9,402 bases of DNA from Candidatus Galligastranaerophilus gallistercoris (GTDB taxonomy: Bacteria; Cyanobacteriota; Vampirovibrionia; Gastranaerophilales; Gastranaerophilaceae), in contig DVJH01000138.1 in NCBI GenBank assembly GCA_018710795.1, positions 1 to 9,402 on the forward strand. The letters are read 5' to 3'. Of the stretch, positions 1-6,872 are shown piece after piece. The position numbers were made by a program, and so were the translations under genes. The notes under the pieces were generated by a model that did not search any database, had not been told where the DNA came from, and worked only from the letters and a program-made list of their open reading frames with translations. The stretch's first letter is position 1. Every line of letters starts with the position of its first letter.

Positions 1-194
1 TAAACGCCTTTTTCTTTATGCAAAATTGAATACGGAGATTTTTGAAAAGTGATAAGAACGCTTTTTATGCCGCATTTTTTTGCACATTCAACCGTTTTTT
101 CTATTAAAATCCGATGTGCATAATGGACGCCGTCAAAAAAACCGAGAGCAAGCGCCGAGTTTTTGTTTTCGTCTAAATTGTAATAAACTCCCAT
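1..194 (-). CDS. ribF: RibF-like FAD synthetase / riboflavin kinase, N-terminal part (cut by window edge)
   Basis: Only the first 64 codons are present; the gene continues beyond base 1. RibF normally phosphorylates riboflavin to FMN and adenylylates FMN to FAD in the cytoplasm, and the part seen here belongs to the N-terminal nucleotidyltransferase (FAD synthetase) domain. The evidence is the motif ALGFFDGVHYAHR (residues 16-28), matching the family pattern G-x-FDGVH-x-GH, followed by a helix and a strand ending SVLITFQ (about residues 46-52), where RibF has its conserved TF segment. Two departures are visible: the HxGH signature reads HYAH (residues 24-27), and the usual TFxPHP is TFQKSP. 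The ATG starts one base after the rel stop codon, so translation is probably coupled to rel. No good Shine-Dalgarno sequence precedes it. A stand-alone FAD synthetase lacking the kinase domain is possible, because the C-terminus is not visible. Confidence 0.75.
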   Translation of the reverse strand, partial: MGVYYNLDENKNSALALGFFDGVHYAHRILIEKTVECAKKCGIKSVLITFQKSPYSILHKEKGV

Positions 195-195
195 T

Positions 196-2433
196 TTATT
201 TGTCCGAATTTTCGCTTTTTTGTTGTTTTTGCTTATATTTATGATTTTTTTTGGGTGAGCGCTGCTGGGTTAAATCGTTCTTTTGCTGTAATCTTCTGAC
301 AGACAGAACATCTTGCATTGATTGAAGATTTGTTATTATTTTTTTCAGCGTTTCAATATCCGATAATTCAATACCGAGATCAATTATGCCGAATTTTTTA
401 TTTTTTGAGTAGCTGTAAGCGTATGAAACGTTTGTGTTTGTGTCGGCAATTTTTGTTAAAACATCTTTTAGAAGTCCGACACGCTCCTGTGCTTCAATTC
501 TTAAATGGGCAACGTATGTACCCTGAGAAACGTTATCCGCCCAGCGTATATCCATCATTCTGTTCGGATCAATATCAAAAAGACATTTGCAATCAAGCCT
601 GTGAACGGAAACTCCTCTTGATCTGGTAACAACGCCTACGATGGGTTCCCCCGGCAGAGGCGAACAGCATTTTGCCAGAGACCAAACCATATCTTCAAGC
701 CCTATAATATCATTTTTCTTTGAAGCTTTTTTCTTTTTATAGGTTTCTGTTTGGTGGTCAATTTCCGTGATATCTTTTGCTTTCGGCTTCTGGATTTTAT
801 TTAAAACTTTTCTGAGCGTGGTCTCGCCGTAACCTAATGCCGCAAACAAATCATCCGCCGCTTTATAGTTCATCTCTCTTGCGGTTCTGTCTATTTCACC
901 GGATTTTAAAAGCTCGTCAAAAACAGGTTTTGTAAGTTCAGCCTCAAGATTTGAACGCCCGATTTCAACATTATCTTCTCTTTTATATTTTTTAAACCAG
1001 GCTCTGATTTTGCCCGAAGCATTTTTGGTTGCAATAAAATCAAGCCAGTCGATTTTGGGCATACATTGTTTTGAAGTTAAAATTTCTACTATATCGCCGT
1101 TTTGAAGTTTGGTATCCAACTGGACTATTCTTCCGTTTACAAGAGCGCCTACGGTTCTGTGGCCGACTTCGGTATGAATTCTGTATGCAAAATCCACGGG
1201 TGTTGAACCGAAAGGAAGGTCAATAACGTCTCCTGCCGGAGTAAAAGTAAAGACCTGATCGGAAAATAAATCCAATTTAACGGATTCGACAAATTCTTTT
1301 GCATCGGTTTCGTCTTTTGAAATTTCAATCAGTTTTCGCATCCAGTTAAACTTGACGTCGTTTGAATTTTCCGCCTTAACGGAACCCGATTCTTTGTATC
1401 TCCAGTGCGCCGCAAGACCGTATTCCGCAACTTCGTGCATTTCTTTTGTTCTGATTTGAATTTCAAAAGGTTTATTTTTTAAACCGATAACGGATGTATG
1501 CAATGAACGGTACATATTGCCTTTAGGCATTGCGATATAATCTTTAAAACGCCCCGGGATGGGCTTAAACTGGGAATGAATAATTCCGAGTGCATTATAG
1601 CAATCTTTTTCATCGTCCACGATAACTCTGATTGCCACAATGTCATACAATTGGTCAAAGGAAACATTTTGCCTGCGCATTTTATTATAGATGGAATAAT
1701 AATGCTTTGCTCTGCCATAAATTGTTGCTTTTATTCCGTTTTCATCAAGATGTTTTTTTGTAATTTCAATTAAAGAATTAACAAGCGCATCTCTTTCGTT
1801 TTTTGTTTGAGCAACAAGCTTTGCGATTTGATAATATTTTTCGGGGTCAATATATCTTAAAGACAAATCCTCAAGTTCCGCCTTCATTTTCCCGATACCG
1901 AGGCGGTTAGCCAGAGGAGCAAAAATATCAAGAGTTTCCTGCGCTATTCTTTTTTGCTTGTTTGCCGCCATATAATTCAATGTACGCATATTATGAAGCC
2001 TGTCTGCAAGTTTTAAGAATATGATTCTGACATCTTCCGCCATTGCAATAAACATTCTTCTGAAGTTTTCGGCTTGTCTTTCTTCTTTTGATTTAAATTG
2101 ATATTTACCGAGTTTTGTAACACCCTGAACAAGTTTTAAAACATCTTCGCCAAAGTTTTTAACTATTTCATCGGGGCTTGTGTCCGTGTCTTCCAAAATA
2201 TCGTGCAAAAAAGCGGCAACGATTGTATGGGTATCCATTTTTAAATCCGCAAGAATTTTTGCAACTTCAATGGGGTGAATTATATAAGGTTCTTCCGAGA
2301 TTCTATACTGTCCTTCATGAAGTTTCGCCGCAAAAAGATACGCCTGCTCAATCTGCTCAATATCCTCGGGGCGGCGGTTTTGAGACATCAGGATATGTTT
2401 AACTTCAAGAAAATGTGTCAGATGAGTAGTCAT
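196..2433 (-). CDS. rel: Bifunctional (p)ppGpp synthetase/hydrolase, RelA/SpoT (Rel) family
   Basis: This 745-residue protein has the full long-RSH layout. It would make (p)ppGpp from ATP and GDP/GTP during starvation, on the ribosome, and hydrolyse it otherwise. The HD hydrolase domain (about 30-190) keeps R44, H53, HD at 77-78, ED at 81-82, D144 and N148, so hydrolysis should work. The synthetase domain (about 235-345) has GRAKHYYSIYNK (240-251), D264, RFKDYI (295-300), Y308 in GNMYRSLHTS, and EIQIRT (324-329). RFKD is the RxKD form typical of bifunctional Rel/SpoT rather than the acidic form of RelA. Next come a TGS domain (about 392-453), a zinc-finger-type segment with CC at 589-590, H611 and C615, and an ACT domain (about 642-714). 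The last 30 residues are a Lys/Gln-rich tail outside the known domains. Starting at M1 places the HD residues at the positions I recall for Streptococcus Rel, which supports this start even though no clear ribosome site is present. ribF follows after one base. Confidence 0.96.
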   Translation of the reverse strand: MTTHLTHFLEVKHILMSQNRRPEDIEQIEQAYLFAAKLHEGQYRISEEPYIIHPIEVAKILADLKMDTHTIVAAFLHDILEDTDTSPDEIVKNFGEDVLKLVQGVTKLGKYQFKSKEERQAENFRRMFIAMAEDVRIIFLKLADRLHNMRTLNYMAANKQKRIAQETLDIFAPLANRLGIGKMKAELEDLSLRYIDPEKYYQIAKLVAQTKNERDALVNSLIEITKKHLDENGIKATIYGRAKHYYSIYNKMRRQNVSFDQLYDIVAIRVIVDDEKDCYNALGIIHSQFKPIPGRFKDYIAMPKGNMYRSLHTSVIGLKNKPFEIQIRTKEMHEVAEYGLAAHWRYKESGSVKAENSNDVKFNWMRKLIEISKDETDAKEFVESVKLDLFSDQVFTFTPAGDVIDLPFGSTPVDFAYRIHTEVGHRTVGALVNGRIVQLDTKLQNGDIVEILTSKQCMPKIDWLDFIATKNASGKIRAWFKKYKREDNVEIGRSNLEAELTKPVFDELLKSGEIDRTAREMNYKAADDLFAALGYGETTLRKVLNKIQKPKAKDITEIDHQTETYKKKKASKKNDIIGLEDMVWSLAKCCSPLPGEPIVGVVTRSRGVSVHRLDCKCLFDIDPNRMMDIRWADNVSQGTYVAHLRIEAQERVGLLKDVLTKIADTNTNVSYAYSYSKNKKFGIIDLGIELSDIETLKKIITNLQSMQDVLSVRRLQQKNDLTQQRSPKKNHKYKQKQQKSENSDK

Positions 2434-2522
2434 TAAGCCAAATCATGCCTTATAATAACGCATGGGTTATTCTACACCTTTTTTATAAAATTTGCCATAA
2501 ACTATTGAAAGTATTTTTAAAT

Positions 2523-2834
2523 ATGGAAAAAAACGTCATCGAAAAACTGAAAGAAAAAATTAATTCATCGGGTGAAAAATTTATTTTGAACATAAAAGTA
2601 ATTGCGAGTGCCAAAAAAAATTCAATTGAAGAATACGAAGGAGAAATAATTAAAATTAAAATAAATAAACCCGCCGTCGAAGGAAAAGCAAATAAGGCAA
2701 TTATAGAGTATCTTTCGGAGATTTTAAACATCCCCAAAAATAATATATCCATATTAAAAGGGGAAAAAAATTCTCTAAAAAGCTTGCAGATTATACCAAA
2801 AAGTCCTATAATCAATCATGTTAAGGAAGGCTAG
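2523..2834 (+). CDS. DUF167/YggU (UPF0235) family protein
   Basis: A 103-residue protein of the small DUF167 family, whose biochemical role is unsettled. The core fits the family: a first strand ILNIKVIASAKKN (about 21-33), a second strand EIIKIKINKPAVEGKAN (41-57) with the hallmark GKAN at 54-57, then a helix IEYLSEILNI and the closing strand ISILKGEKNSLKSLQI (75-90), where the family has a G-x-x-S/K pattern. The frame is open from 2445, but the 26 extra residues are hydrophobic, unlike the family, and carry no recognisable motif. The ATG at 2523 gives the normal family length and is chosen; only a weak GAAAG lies upstream, so the start is moderately secure. The gene is divergent from rel. 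A TTGCCA hexamer at 2492-2497 is a possible -35 element. Confidence 0.85.
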   Translation: MEKNVIEKLKEKINSSGEKFILNIKVIASAKKNSIEEYEGEIIKIKINKPAVEGKANKAIIEYLSEILNIPKNNISILKGEKNSLKSLQIIPKSPIINHVKEG

Positions 2835-2842
2835 AAAAAAGA

Positions 2843-2870
2843 TGTTAAGAAACAATACAATTTCTTAACA
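2843..2870. repeat. Perfect 10-bp inverted repeat (hairpin)
   Basis: The arms TGTTAAGAAA (2843-2852) and TTTCTTAACA (2861-2870) are exact reverse complements around an 8-base loop. It lies nine bases after the DUF167 stop and about 75 bases before the GTG start of the GGDEF/HD-GYP gene. On the plus strand it is not followed by a T-run, so it is not a standard plus-strand terminator. Read on the minus strand, it is followed by TCTTTTTTC, which is terminator-like for antisense transcription entering from the right. It could also be a 3'-end stabiliser for the DUF167 mRNA or a protein-binding site. Confidence 0.6.
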
Positions 2871-2873
2871 AAA

Positions 2874-2888
2874 GTCATTAAAAATGAC
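2874..2888. repeat. Short hairpin, second in tandem
   Basis: GTCATT (2874-2879) and AATGAC (2883-2888) form a 6-bp stem with an AAA loop, starting four bases after the preceding 10-bp hairpin. Farther along, the 10-bp palindrome TTACATGTAA lies at 2914-2923, upstream of the GTG start at 2946. Together these give a gap of 111 bp rich in small dyads. No T-run follows the stem. Confidence 0.4.
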
Positions 2889-2945
2889 AATTAATTATAT
2901 GTTCTTACTTGTATTACATGTAAATATTGAATTGAAGGCTTAGAA

Positions 2946-4817
2946 GTGAGCTCGAACAATAAACCCCAAAACAGTGAAGCGACAGATAAACAGGGTTCAA
3001 ATACCGAAAAGAAAATCAAGGGTGCGCAAAAAATAAGCACAATACTGACTAACCCCATAATGTCGGGCGGCCCCATCAGTACAAGAACCTCTGCCAATAA
3101 ACTGTACTCGGCAGGCTCTACCAGAGGGCACCTTGCAAAACAGGCGAACGTCGGGTTTCAGGAAATTATGCGCCTTGTAAACGATGCGTTTTTAATCAAA
3201 AACGATTTGGCGCAGCTTTTCTATTCGCTAAACAGCATTCTTGTAAACAAACTGCAGGTTAATTTTACGGCAATGGGGCTTTATAACAAGCATTCAAACT
3301 GTGTAAACATAAAGCTTATAGATAAAATCGGCTCGACCTATACAACAAAAACAATCATGACGGACGAAAATAACCCCGTGGTTAAAGCCGTCAAAACCAA
3401 AAAAACGGTAACAACACAGGATACCGGATTTTTAAGCTCCTGGTATCAAACACACTCTTCCACCGCAATAATCCCGATGATGGCAATTGATGAGTGCGTG
3501 GGCGTATATATCGTAGGAAATTATCACATAAGCGCAACAATAGAATTTTGCCAGTTGATTGCAAATACTCTGGGTCTGTTTGCCCAGACAAAAAATCTTC
3601 TTGAACTGGTTGAAACAAATTCCGATACCGATTCTCTGACCGGTCTTGCAAACCATAAACATCTTCAGGAAGAACTTCACAGACAAATTCAATCATGCGA
3701 ACATTCGGGCAACGTTTTATCTGTTTTAATAGTTGACGTTGCAAATATATCAAGAATAAACAGAGATTTAGGTCATGCCAGAGGCGATGAAGTCATCAAA
3801 ACGGTTGCGCAAAAAATTAAGCAAAATATAAGGAATACCGATTTTGCGGGCAGATACGGCGGCGATGAAATTGCGGTTATAATGCCCAATACAAGTTCCG
3901 ATGAAGCAAAATACATAGCGGAATATTTATCTTACGTAATATCCTGCGTTTATATTGATGATGTCGGACCTATTAAAGTTTCAATGGGTATCTCAACATA
4001 CCCGAAATCTTCCGAAAGTCAGGAAAAGCTTCTTGTTCTTGCGGAACAGGCAATGTATATTTCAAAAGGAAAATCTCAGGAATCGGGCAATTGCAAGGTA
4101 ATTACAAGTGAAGATTACAATTTCTGGGATGACGAAGCGCTTAAATGCTTTGCGGAAGTATTAACCAAAAAACACGCACAGATAGGCGTTCAGTTTGAAG
4201 ATGAATTAATTAACAAATTCCATAACGAACAAATTATATCAAATTCGCATCTTTTGGATGTCGTTACATCTCTTGCAAATACGATTGATGCCAAAGATAC
4301 ATATACAAAAGGCCACTCGACGTTCGTTTCAAGATACTCGGAAGCTCTTGCAAGGGCAATCGGATTACCGGAGGCTGAAGTTGAGCGTATAAGATTGGGT
4401 GCATTATTACATGATATAGGAAAAATCGGAATCCCGGAAAACGTATTAAGAAAACCGACCATGTTGACCGATGAAGAATGGGAAATTATGAAACAGCACC
4501 CCGTTATAGGTGCAGAAAAAGTTTTGGCACCCAATGAATCTTTAAGAGATTTAATCCCCATGGTTAAATATCACCATGAACACTGGGACGGTTCCGGGTA
4601 TCCGTACGGACTTAAAGGAGAAGAAATTCCTTTGTCTGCAAGAATTGTTGCAATCGCTGACGCATACCATGCTCTGGTATCGGACAGGCCCTACAGAAAG
4701 GGTCTCGGGGTTGAGAAGGCTTGCGAAATTTTAAAATTAGGCGCAAACGTTCAATGGGATAAAGAACTTGTAAGACAATTCGTTATCATTGCGCCGAGCC
4801 TGTCTACAAGCGTTTAA
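2946..4817 (+). CDS. GAF-GGDEF-HD-GYP protein: predicted c-di-GMP synthase/phosphodiesterase
   Basis: A 623-residue soluble sensor enzyme. Residues 1-60 are polar and probably disordered, and about 75-215 resemble a GAF domain. The GGDEF domain (about 216-380) starts at DTDSLTGLANHKHL and keeps the residues expected for diguanylate cyclase: D254, N262, D271 in GHARGD, and the signature GGDEI at 295-299 (I in place of the final F). An RxxD inhibitory site, RNTD at 286-289, sits at the normal distance before it, so product inhibition is likely. The HD-GYP domain (about 425-615) has GHS at 446-448, HDIGK at 479-483, H508 in KQHP, HHEHWDGSGYP at 533-543 and D562 in IADAYHAL, the full set of a c-di-GMP phosphodiesterase. 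The GTG start is chosen because GAAGG (2934-2938) lies seven bases upstream and an in-frame stop lies at 2928. No transmembrane segment is seen, so it acts in the cytoplasm. Which activity prevails cannot be read from sequence. Confidence 0.93.
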   Translation: MSSNNKPQNSEATDKQGSNTEKKIKGAQKISTILTNPIMSGGPISTRTSANKLYSAGSTRGHLAKQANVGFQEIMRLVNDAFLIKNDLAQLFYSLNSILVNKLQVNFTAMGLYNKHSNCVNIKLIDKIGSTYTTKTIMTDENNPVVKAVKTKKTVTTQDTGFLSSWYQTHSSTAIIPMMAIDECVGVYIVGNYHISATIEFCQLIANTLGLFAQTKNLLELVETNSDTDSLTGLANHKHLQEELHRQIQSCEHSGNVLSVLIVDVANISRINRDLGHARGDEVIKTVAQKIKQNIRNTDFAGRYGGDEIAVIMPNTSSDEAKYIAEYLSYVISCVYIDDVGPIKVSMGISTYPKSSESQEKLLVLAEQAMYISKGKSQESGNCKVITSEDYNFWDDEALKCFAEVLTKKHAQIGVQFEDELINKFHNEQIISNSHLLDVVTSLANTIDAKDTYTKGHSTFVSRYSEALARAIGLPEAEVERIRLGALLHDIGKIGIPENVLRKPTMLTDEEWEIMKQHPVIGAEKVLAPNESLRDLIPMVKYHHEHWDGSGYPYGLKGEEIPLSARIVAIADAYHALVSDRPYRKGLGVEKACEILKLGANVQWDKELVRQFVIIAPSLSTSV

Positions 4818-5605
4818 GAATGATGATAATATTCGATTTCATCGTTTATATCAAGTTTCCTTGCATCTTTTTTAAATATTTTTGATTTATGGATGGATAA
4901 TCTTGCAAGAAAATATGATAAGCTGACCCCCAAAACACCGAAGCCGTATTTAATGGAACGTTTTAAATTAATCGAGCTTGCATCGGGGAAATATTTAGTC
5001 GGGCATGAAATCTCGCCCACATTAAACCCGTGATAAAAAGTCAGCGCAAGCATTTCGTTATCAAAAACAAAATCATTGTCGCATTCTTTCAGCGGAAGCG
5101 TTTCTAAGACTTCTCTGCTGAATGCTCTAAAACCAGTGTGGTATTCGGATAAATTCTGTCCCATAAAAATATTTTGAAATAAAGTCAAACATTTATTTGC
5201 GATGAATTTATACAAAGGCATGCCGCCTTTAAGAGCCGAGTTGGTCAGCATTCTTGAAGCAATTGCGGCGTCGTATTCGCCGAATGCAATCATACATGCC
5301 ATGGCAGGAACGAGTTTCGGCGTGTATTGATAATCGGGATGAACCATTATAACAATATCGGCGCCTTCTTTAAGAGCCGCAAGGTAGCATGATTTTTGAT
5401 TTCCGCCGTAGCCCAGATTTTCTTTATGAACAATTGTTGTTATATTAAGCTTCTTTGCAACTTCTTTGGTATTATCTTTGGAATTATCGTCAACAAGAAT
5501 GACTTTATCCACAAGGTCTTTATAAATTTCATCGTACGTTGCCTGAAGCGTTTTTTCCGCATTGTATGCAGGCATAACGACAACAACTTTTTTACCGTTT
5601 ATCAT
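4814..5605 (-). CDS. Family 2 glycosyltransferase (dolichyl-phosphate-mannose synthase-like)
   Basis: A 263-residue GT-A fold enzyme that would transfer a sugar from a nucleotide donor, possibly to a lipid carrier, for envelope glycan synthesis; donor and acceptor cannot be read. Motifs in order: VVVVMPAYNAEKTL (7-20), VILVDDNSKDNT (35-46), HKENLGYGGNQKS (60-72), then IVIMVHPDYQYTP (84-96), which replaces the common DxDxQ with HPDYQ. EYHTGFRAF (154-162) and DNDFVFDNEML (176-186) are typical of the DPM1/DPG-synthase branch. A weakly hydrophobic stretch near 221-236 could lie on the membrane, but there are no clear C-terminal transmembrane helices. The frame opens six codons earlier at a TTG, but the ATG at 5605 has GGTGGAAG eight bases upstream, so it is preferred. 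Its own promoter lies at 5641-5670. Its stop overlaps the stop of the convergent c-di-GMP gene. Confidence 0.9.
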   Translation of the reverse strand: MINGKKVVVVMPAYNAEKTLQATYDEIYKDLVDKVILVDDNSKDNTKEVAKKLNITTIVHKENLGYGGNQKSCYLAALKEGADIVIMVHPDYQYTPKLVPAMACMIAFGEYDAAIASRMLTNSALKGGMPLYKFIANKCLTLFQNIFMGQNLSEYHTGFRAFSREVLETLPLKECDNDFVFDNEMLALTFYHGFNVGEISCPTKYFPDASSINLKRSIKYGFGVLGVSLSYFLARLSIHKSKIFKKDARKLDINDEIEYYHHS

Positions 5606-5640
5606 AAATAAATCTTCCACCAAAAAATAAATTCAAGGAT

Positions 5641-5670
5641 ATAATAGCACAAAAGCGGAAAGCTTATCAA
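5641..5670 (-). promoter_or_regulatory. Sigma-70-type promoter of the glycosyltransferase gene
   Basis: On the minus strand, TTGATA (5670-5665) and TATTAT (5646-5641) are separated by 18 bp, close to the consensus. The -35 overlaps the TGA stop of the secreted-orphan gene upstream. Transcription would start near 5634, giving a leader of roughly 30 bases with a good Shine-Dalgarno sequence before the ATG at 5605. The glycosyltransferase can therefore be expressed independently of the two orphan genes. Confidence 0.65.
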
Positions 5671-6284
5671 TATAAAGGTTCAAACTCAAGAGGCCTGGTT
5701 TGTTCCATTTTAAGATACCCCAAAAGCGTCAGGTCCAAATTTGCATAAATTATTTTTATAAAGCCGTTATTGAGCGCTTCCGCTCTGCCGTAAACAATGG
5801 CGGGGGCTTTTTCATCTTCGCTTATCGGGCGTGCTATAACGGTTGCGATTTGTTTGTTTGCACCCTGCATTAATTCAAGTTTATATCCGTTATCTTCTTT
5901 TTTGCATTCAATTTGATAATATCCGACATTTACTCTGTTTCCGAAAGAATCATATGCCGTTGATGTTATTAAAACGGTCGGTTTTTCTTCGGGAACGTCT
6001 TTGAGCCTTAAAGGCTGATTGGAAGGATTTTCATATTTTGTTTTAAAAGCTTTATCGTATTTTAATTTATCTTTTTCAAAAAACTTAAAGATTTTGGTAA
6101 AAACGCCTTCTCTCGGGTTTTCCAATCTTTCCATCACATCTTCAAATTCTTTGTTTGTTGTCGGGTTGGGGTCCGAAAAAGCGTTATTTATAAACTGCAT
6201 ATCCACTGCGTCCGTAATATCGGCAGCGTATACGGGCAGATTCAAAAAAGTAAAAATAACGGCAACGGCAAAAACATGTTTCAT
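5667..6284 (-). CDS. Secreted orphan protein with signal peptide
   Basis: I do not recognise this 205-residue protein. The N-terminus is a standard Sec signal peptide: MKH, a hydrophobic core VFAVAVIFTFLNLP, and a probable cut after VYA at residue 20, giving a mature protein starting ADITDAVD. No lipobox cysteine is present, so it is not a lipoprotein. The mature part is about 185 residues, mixed in charge, with a segment suggesting beta strands in the second half (about 105-205). There is no further transmembrane helix, which points to a periplasmic or surface location. The ATG is supported by the signal peptide directly after it; the ribosome site is weak. It lies 74 bp downstream of the membrane orphan on the same strand, so the two may be co-transcribed. 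A TTGAAA and a TATATT hexamer upstream, 16 bp apart, could instead give it a promoter with a very short leader. Confidence 0.8.
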   Translation of the reverse strand: MKHVFAVAVIFTFLNLPVYAADITDAVDMQFINNAFSDPNPTTNKEFEDVMERLENPREGVFTKIFKFFEKDKLKYDKAFKTKYENPSNQPLRLKDVPEEKPTVLITSTAYDSFGNRVNVGYYQIECKKEDNGYKLELMQGANKQIATVIARPISEDEKAPAIVYGRAEALNNGFIKIIYANLDLTLLGYLKMEQTRPLEFEPLY

Positions 6285-6358
6285 AACTTTAAATATAATG
6301 TTTTTTTGCTGAATTTCAACCAGAATTATCGATTTTACTCTTTTAGAAGTAGAAAAAA

Positions 6359-6775
6359 TTATTTAAGCAAAGATTCTGATTTTATTTCGGGTTTTTTAAA
6401 ATTATTTTTAAATTTTGAAATATATTCTTTAATTTTGGAAAATCTCGGAAGTTTAAAATCTTTACTTTTTAAACCTTTAACCGCAGCAAAAGCACCGAGC
6501 CCCAGAACACCCAGAAGAAGCAGCGAAGAAAAAGCATTGTTTGCTTTATTTGCGGATGTTTCCGATTTATTGTTTCCGTTGTTTAAAACGGTTTGATTTA
6601 CGGGATTTTGATTTGTTTGATTTAATCCTCCGGAAGGATTTTGCAGAGAAAAAGAATCTTCACCGAACACGTATTTATTTATATCAAATCCTACAATTGA
6701 AGATGCCCTGTCGGACGCATCCGGAAGCATGGCGCCGTAGCCTGTTTGGTTTTGAACGGGTGTTGTCTGCAACAT
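6359..6775 (-). CDS. Single-pass membrane orphan with Asn/Gln-rich N-terminus
   Basis: A 138-residue protein of unknown function. Residues 1-80 are polar, rich in Asn, Gln and Ser, and probably unfolded. Residues 81-99 (AFSSLLLLGVLGLGAFAAV) form one clear transmembrane helix, and 100-138 are strongly basic (KGLKSKDFKLPRFSKIK and similar), which by the positive-inside rule places the C-terminus in the cytoplasm and the N-terminus outside. No signal-peptide cleavage site is seen. The frame opens at a TTG two codons earlier, but GAAGG (6783-6787 on the minus strand) lies seven bases before the ATG at 6775 and only one base before the TTG, so ATG is the start. It heads a minus-strand set with the secreted orphan and is divergent from rimO, with 97 bp between the two starts. 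Confidence 0.75.
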   Translation of the reverse strand: MLQTTPVQNQTGYGAMLPDASDRASSIVGFDINKYVFGEDSFSLQNPSGGLNQTNQNPVNQTVLNNGNNKSETSANKANNAFSSLLLLGVLGLGAFAAVKGLKSKDFKLPRFSKIKEYISKFKNNFKKPEIKSESLLK

Positions 6776-6837
6776 AATCAAACCTTCTTTCGCAATTTTT
6801 AAAAGCTAAAGAAAATAAAACAAAACACGGTTACAAA

Positions 6838-6866
6838 TTGCCACATTTCATTTTTTTTGTTAAAAA
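6838..6866 (+). promoter_or_regulatory. Possible rimO promoter
   Basis: TTGCCA (6838-6843) and TAAAAA (6861-6866) are 17 bp apart. The -10 is poor, and the predicted start of transcription would be almost at the rimO ATG (6873), implying a very short or absent leader, in line with the lack of a good Shine-Dalgarno sequence there. Base composition alone could produce such a match. Confidence 0.3.
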
Positions 6867-6872
6867 AAGTAT

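Noticed and set aside
318..629. Plus-strand open frame of 103 codons
   Set aside because: It lies wholly inside rel on the opposite strand, is Cys/Phe/Leu-rich like a shadow frame, and shows no motif.
2445..2522. Upstream ATG extending the DUF167 gene by 26 residues
   Set aside because: The extra residues are hydrophobic and outside the family domain; the ATG at 2523 gives normal length, and the extension would overlap the likely promoter region.
2483..2815. Minus-strand open frame of 110 codons opposite DUF167
   Set aside because: Its very hydrophobic composition is the mirror image of the Lys/Asn/Ile-rich real gene; it has no motif of its own.
2835..2945. c-di-GMP riboswitch in front of the GGDEF/HD-GYP gene
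   Set aside because: The gap is A+T-rich with simple hairpins and shows none of the conserved GEMM-type core bases or the two-helix arrangement.
5606..5623. TTG start for the glycosyltransferase
   Set aside because: The six extra codons contain the Shine-Dalgarno sequence GGTGGAAG that serves the ATG at 5605.
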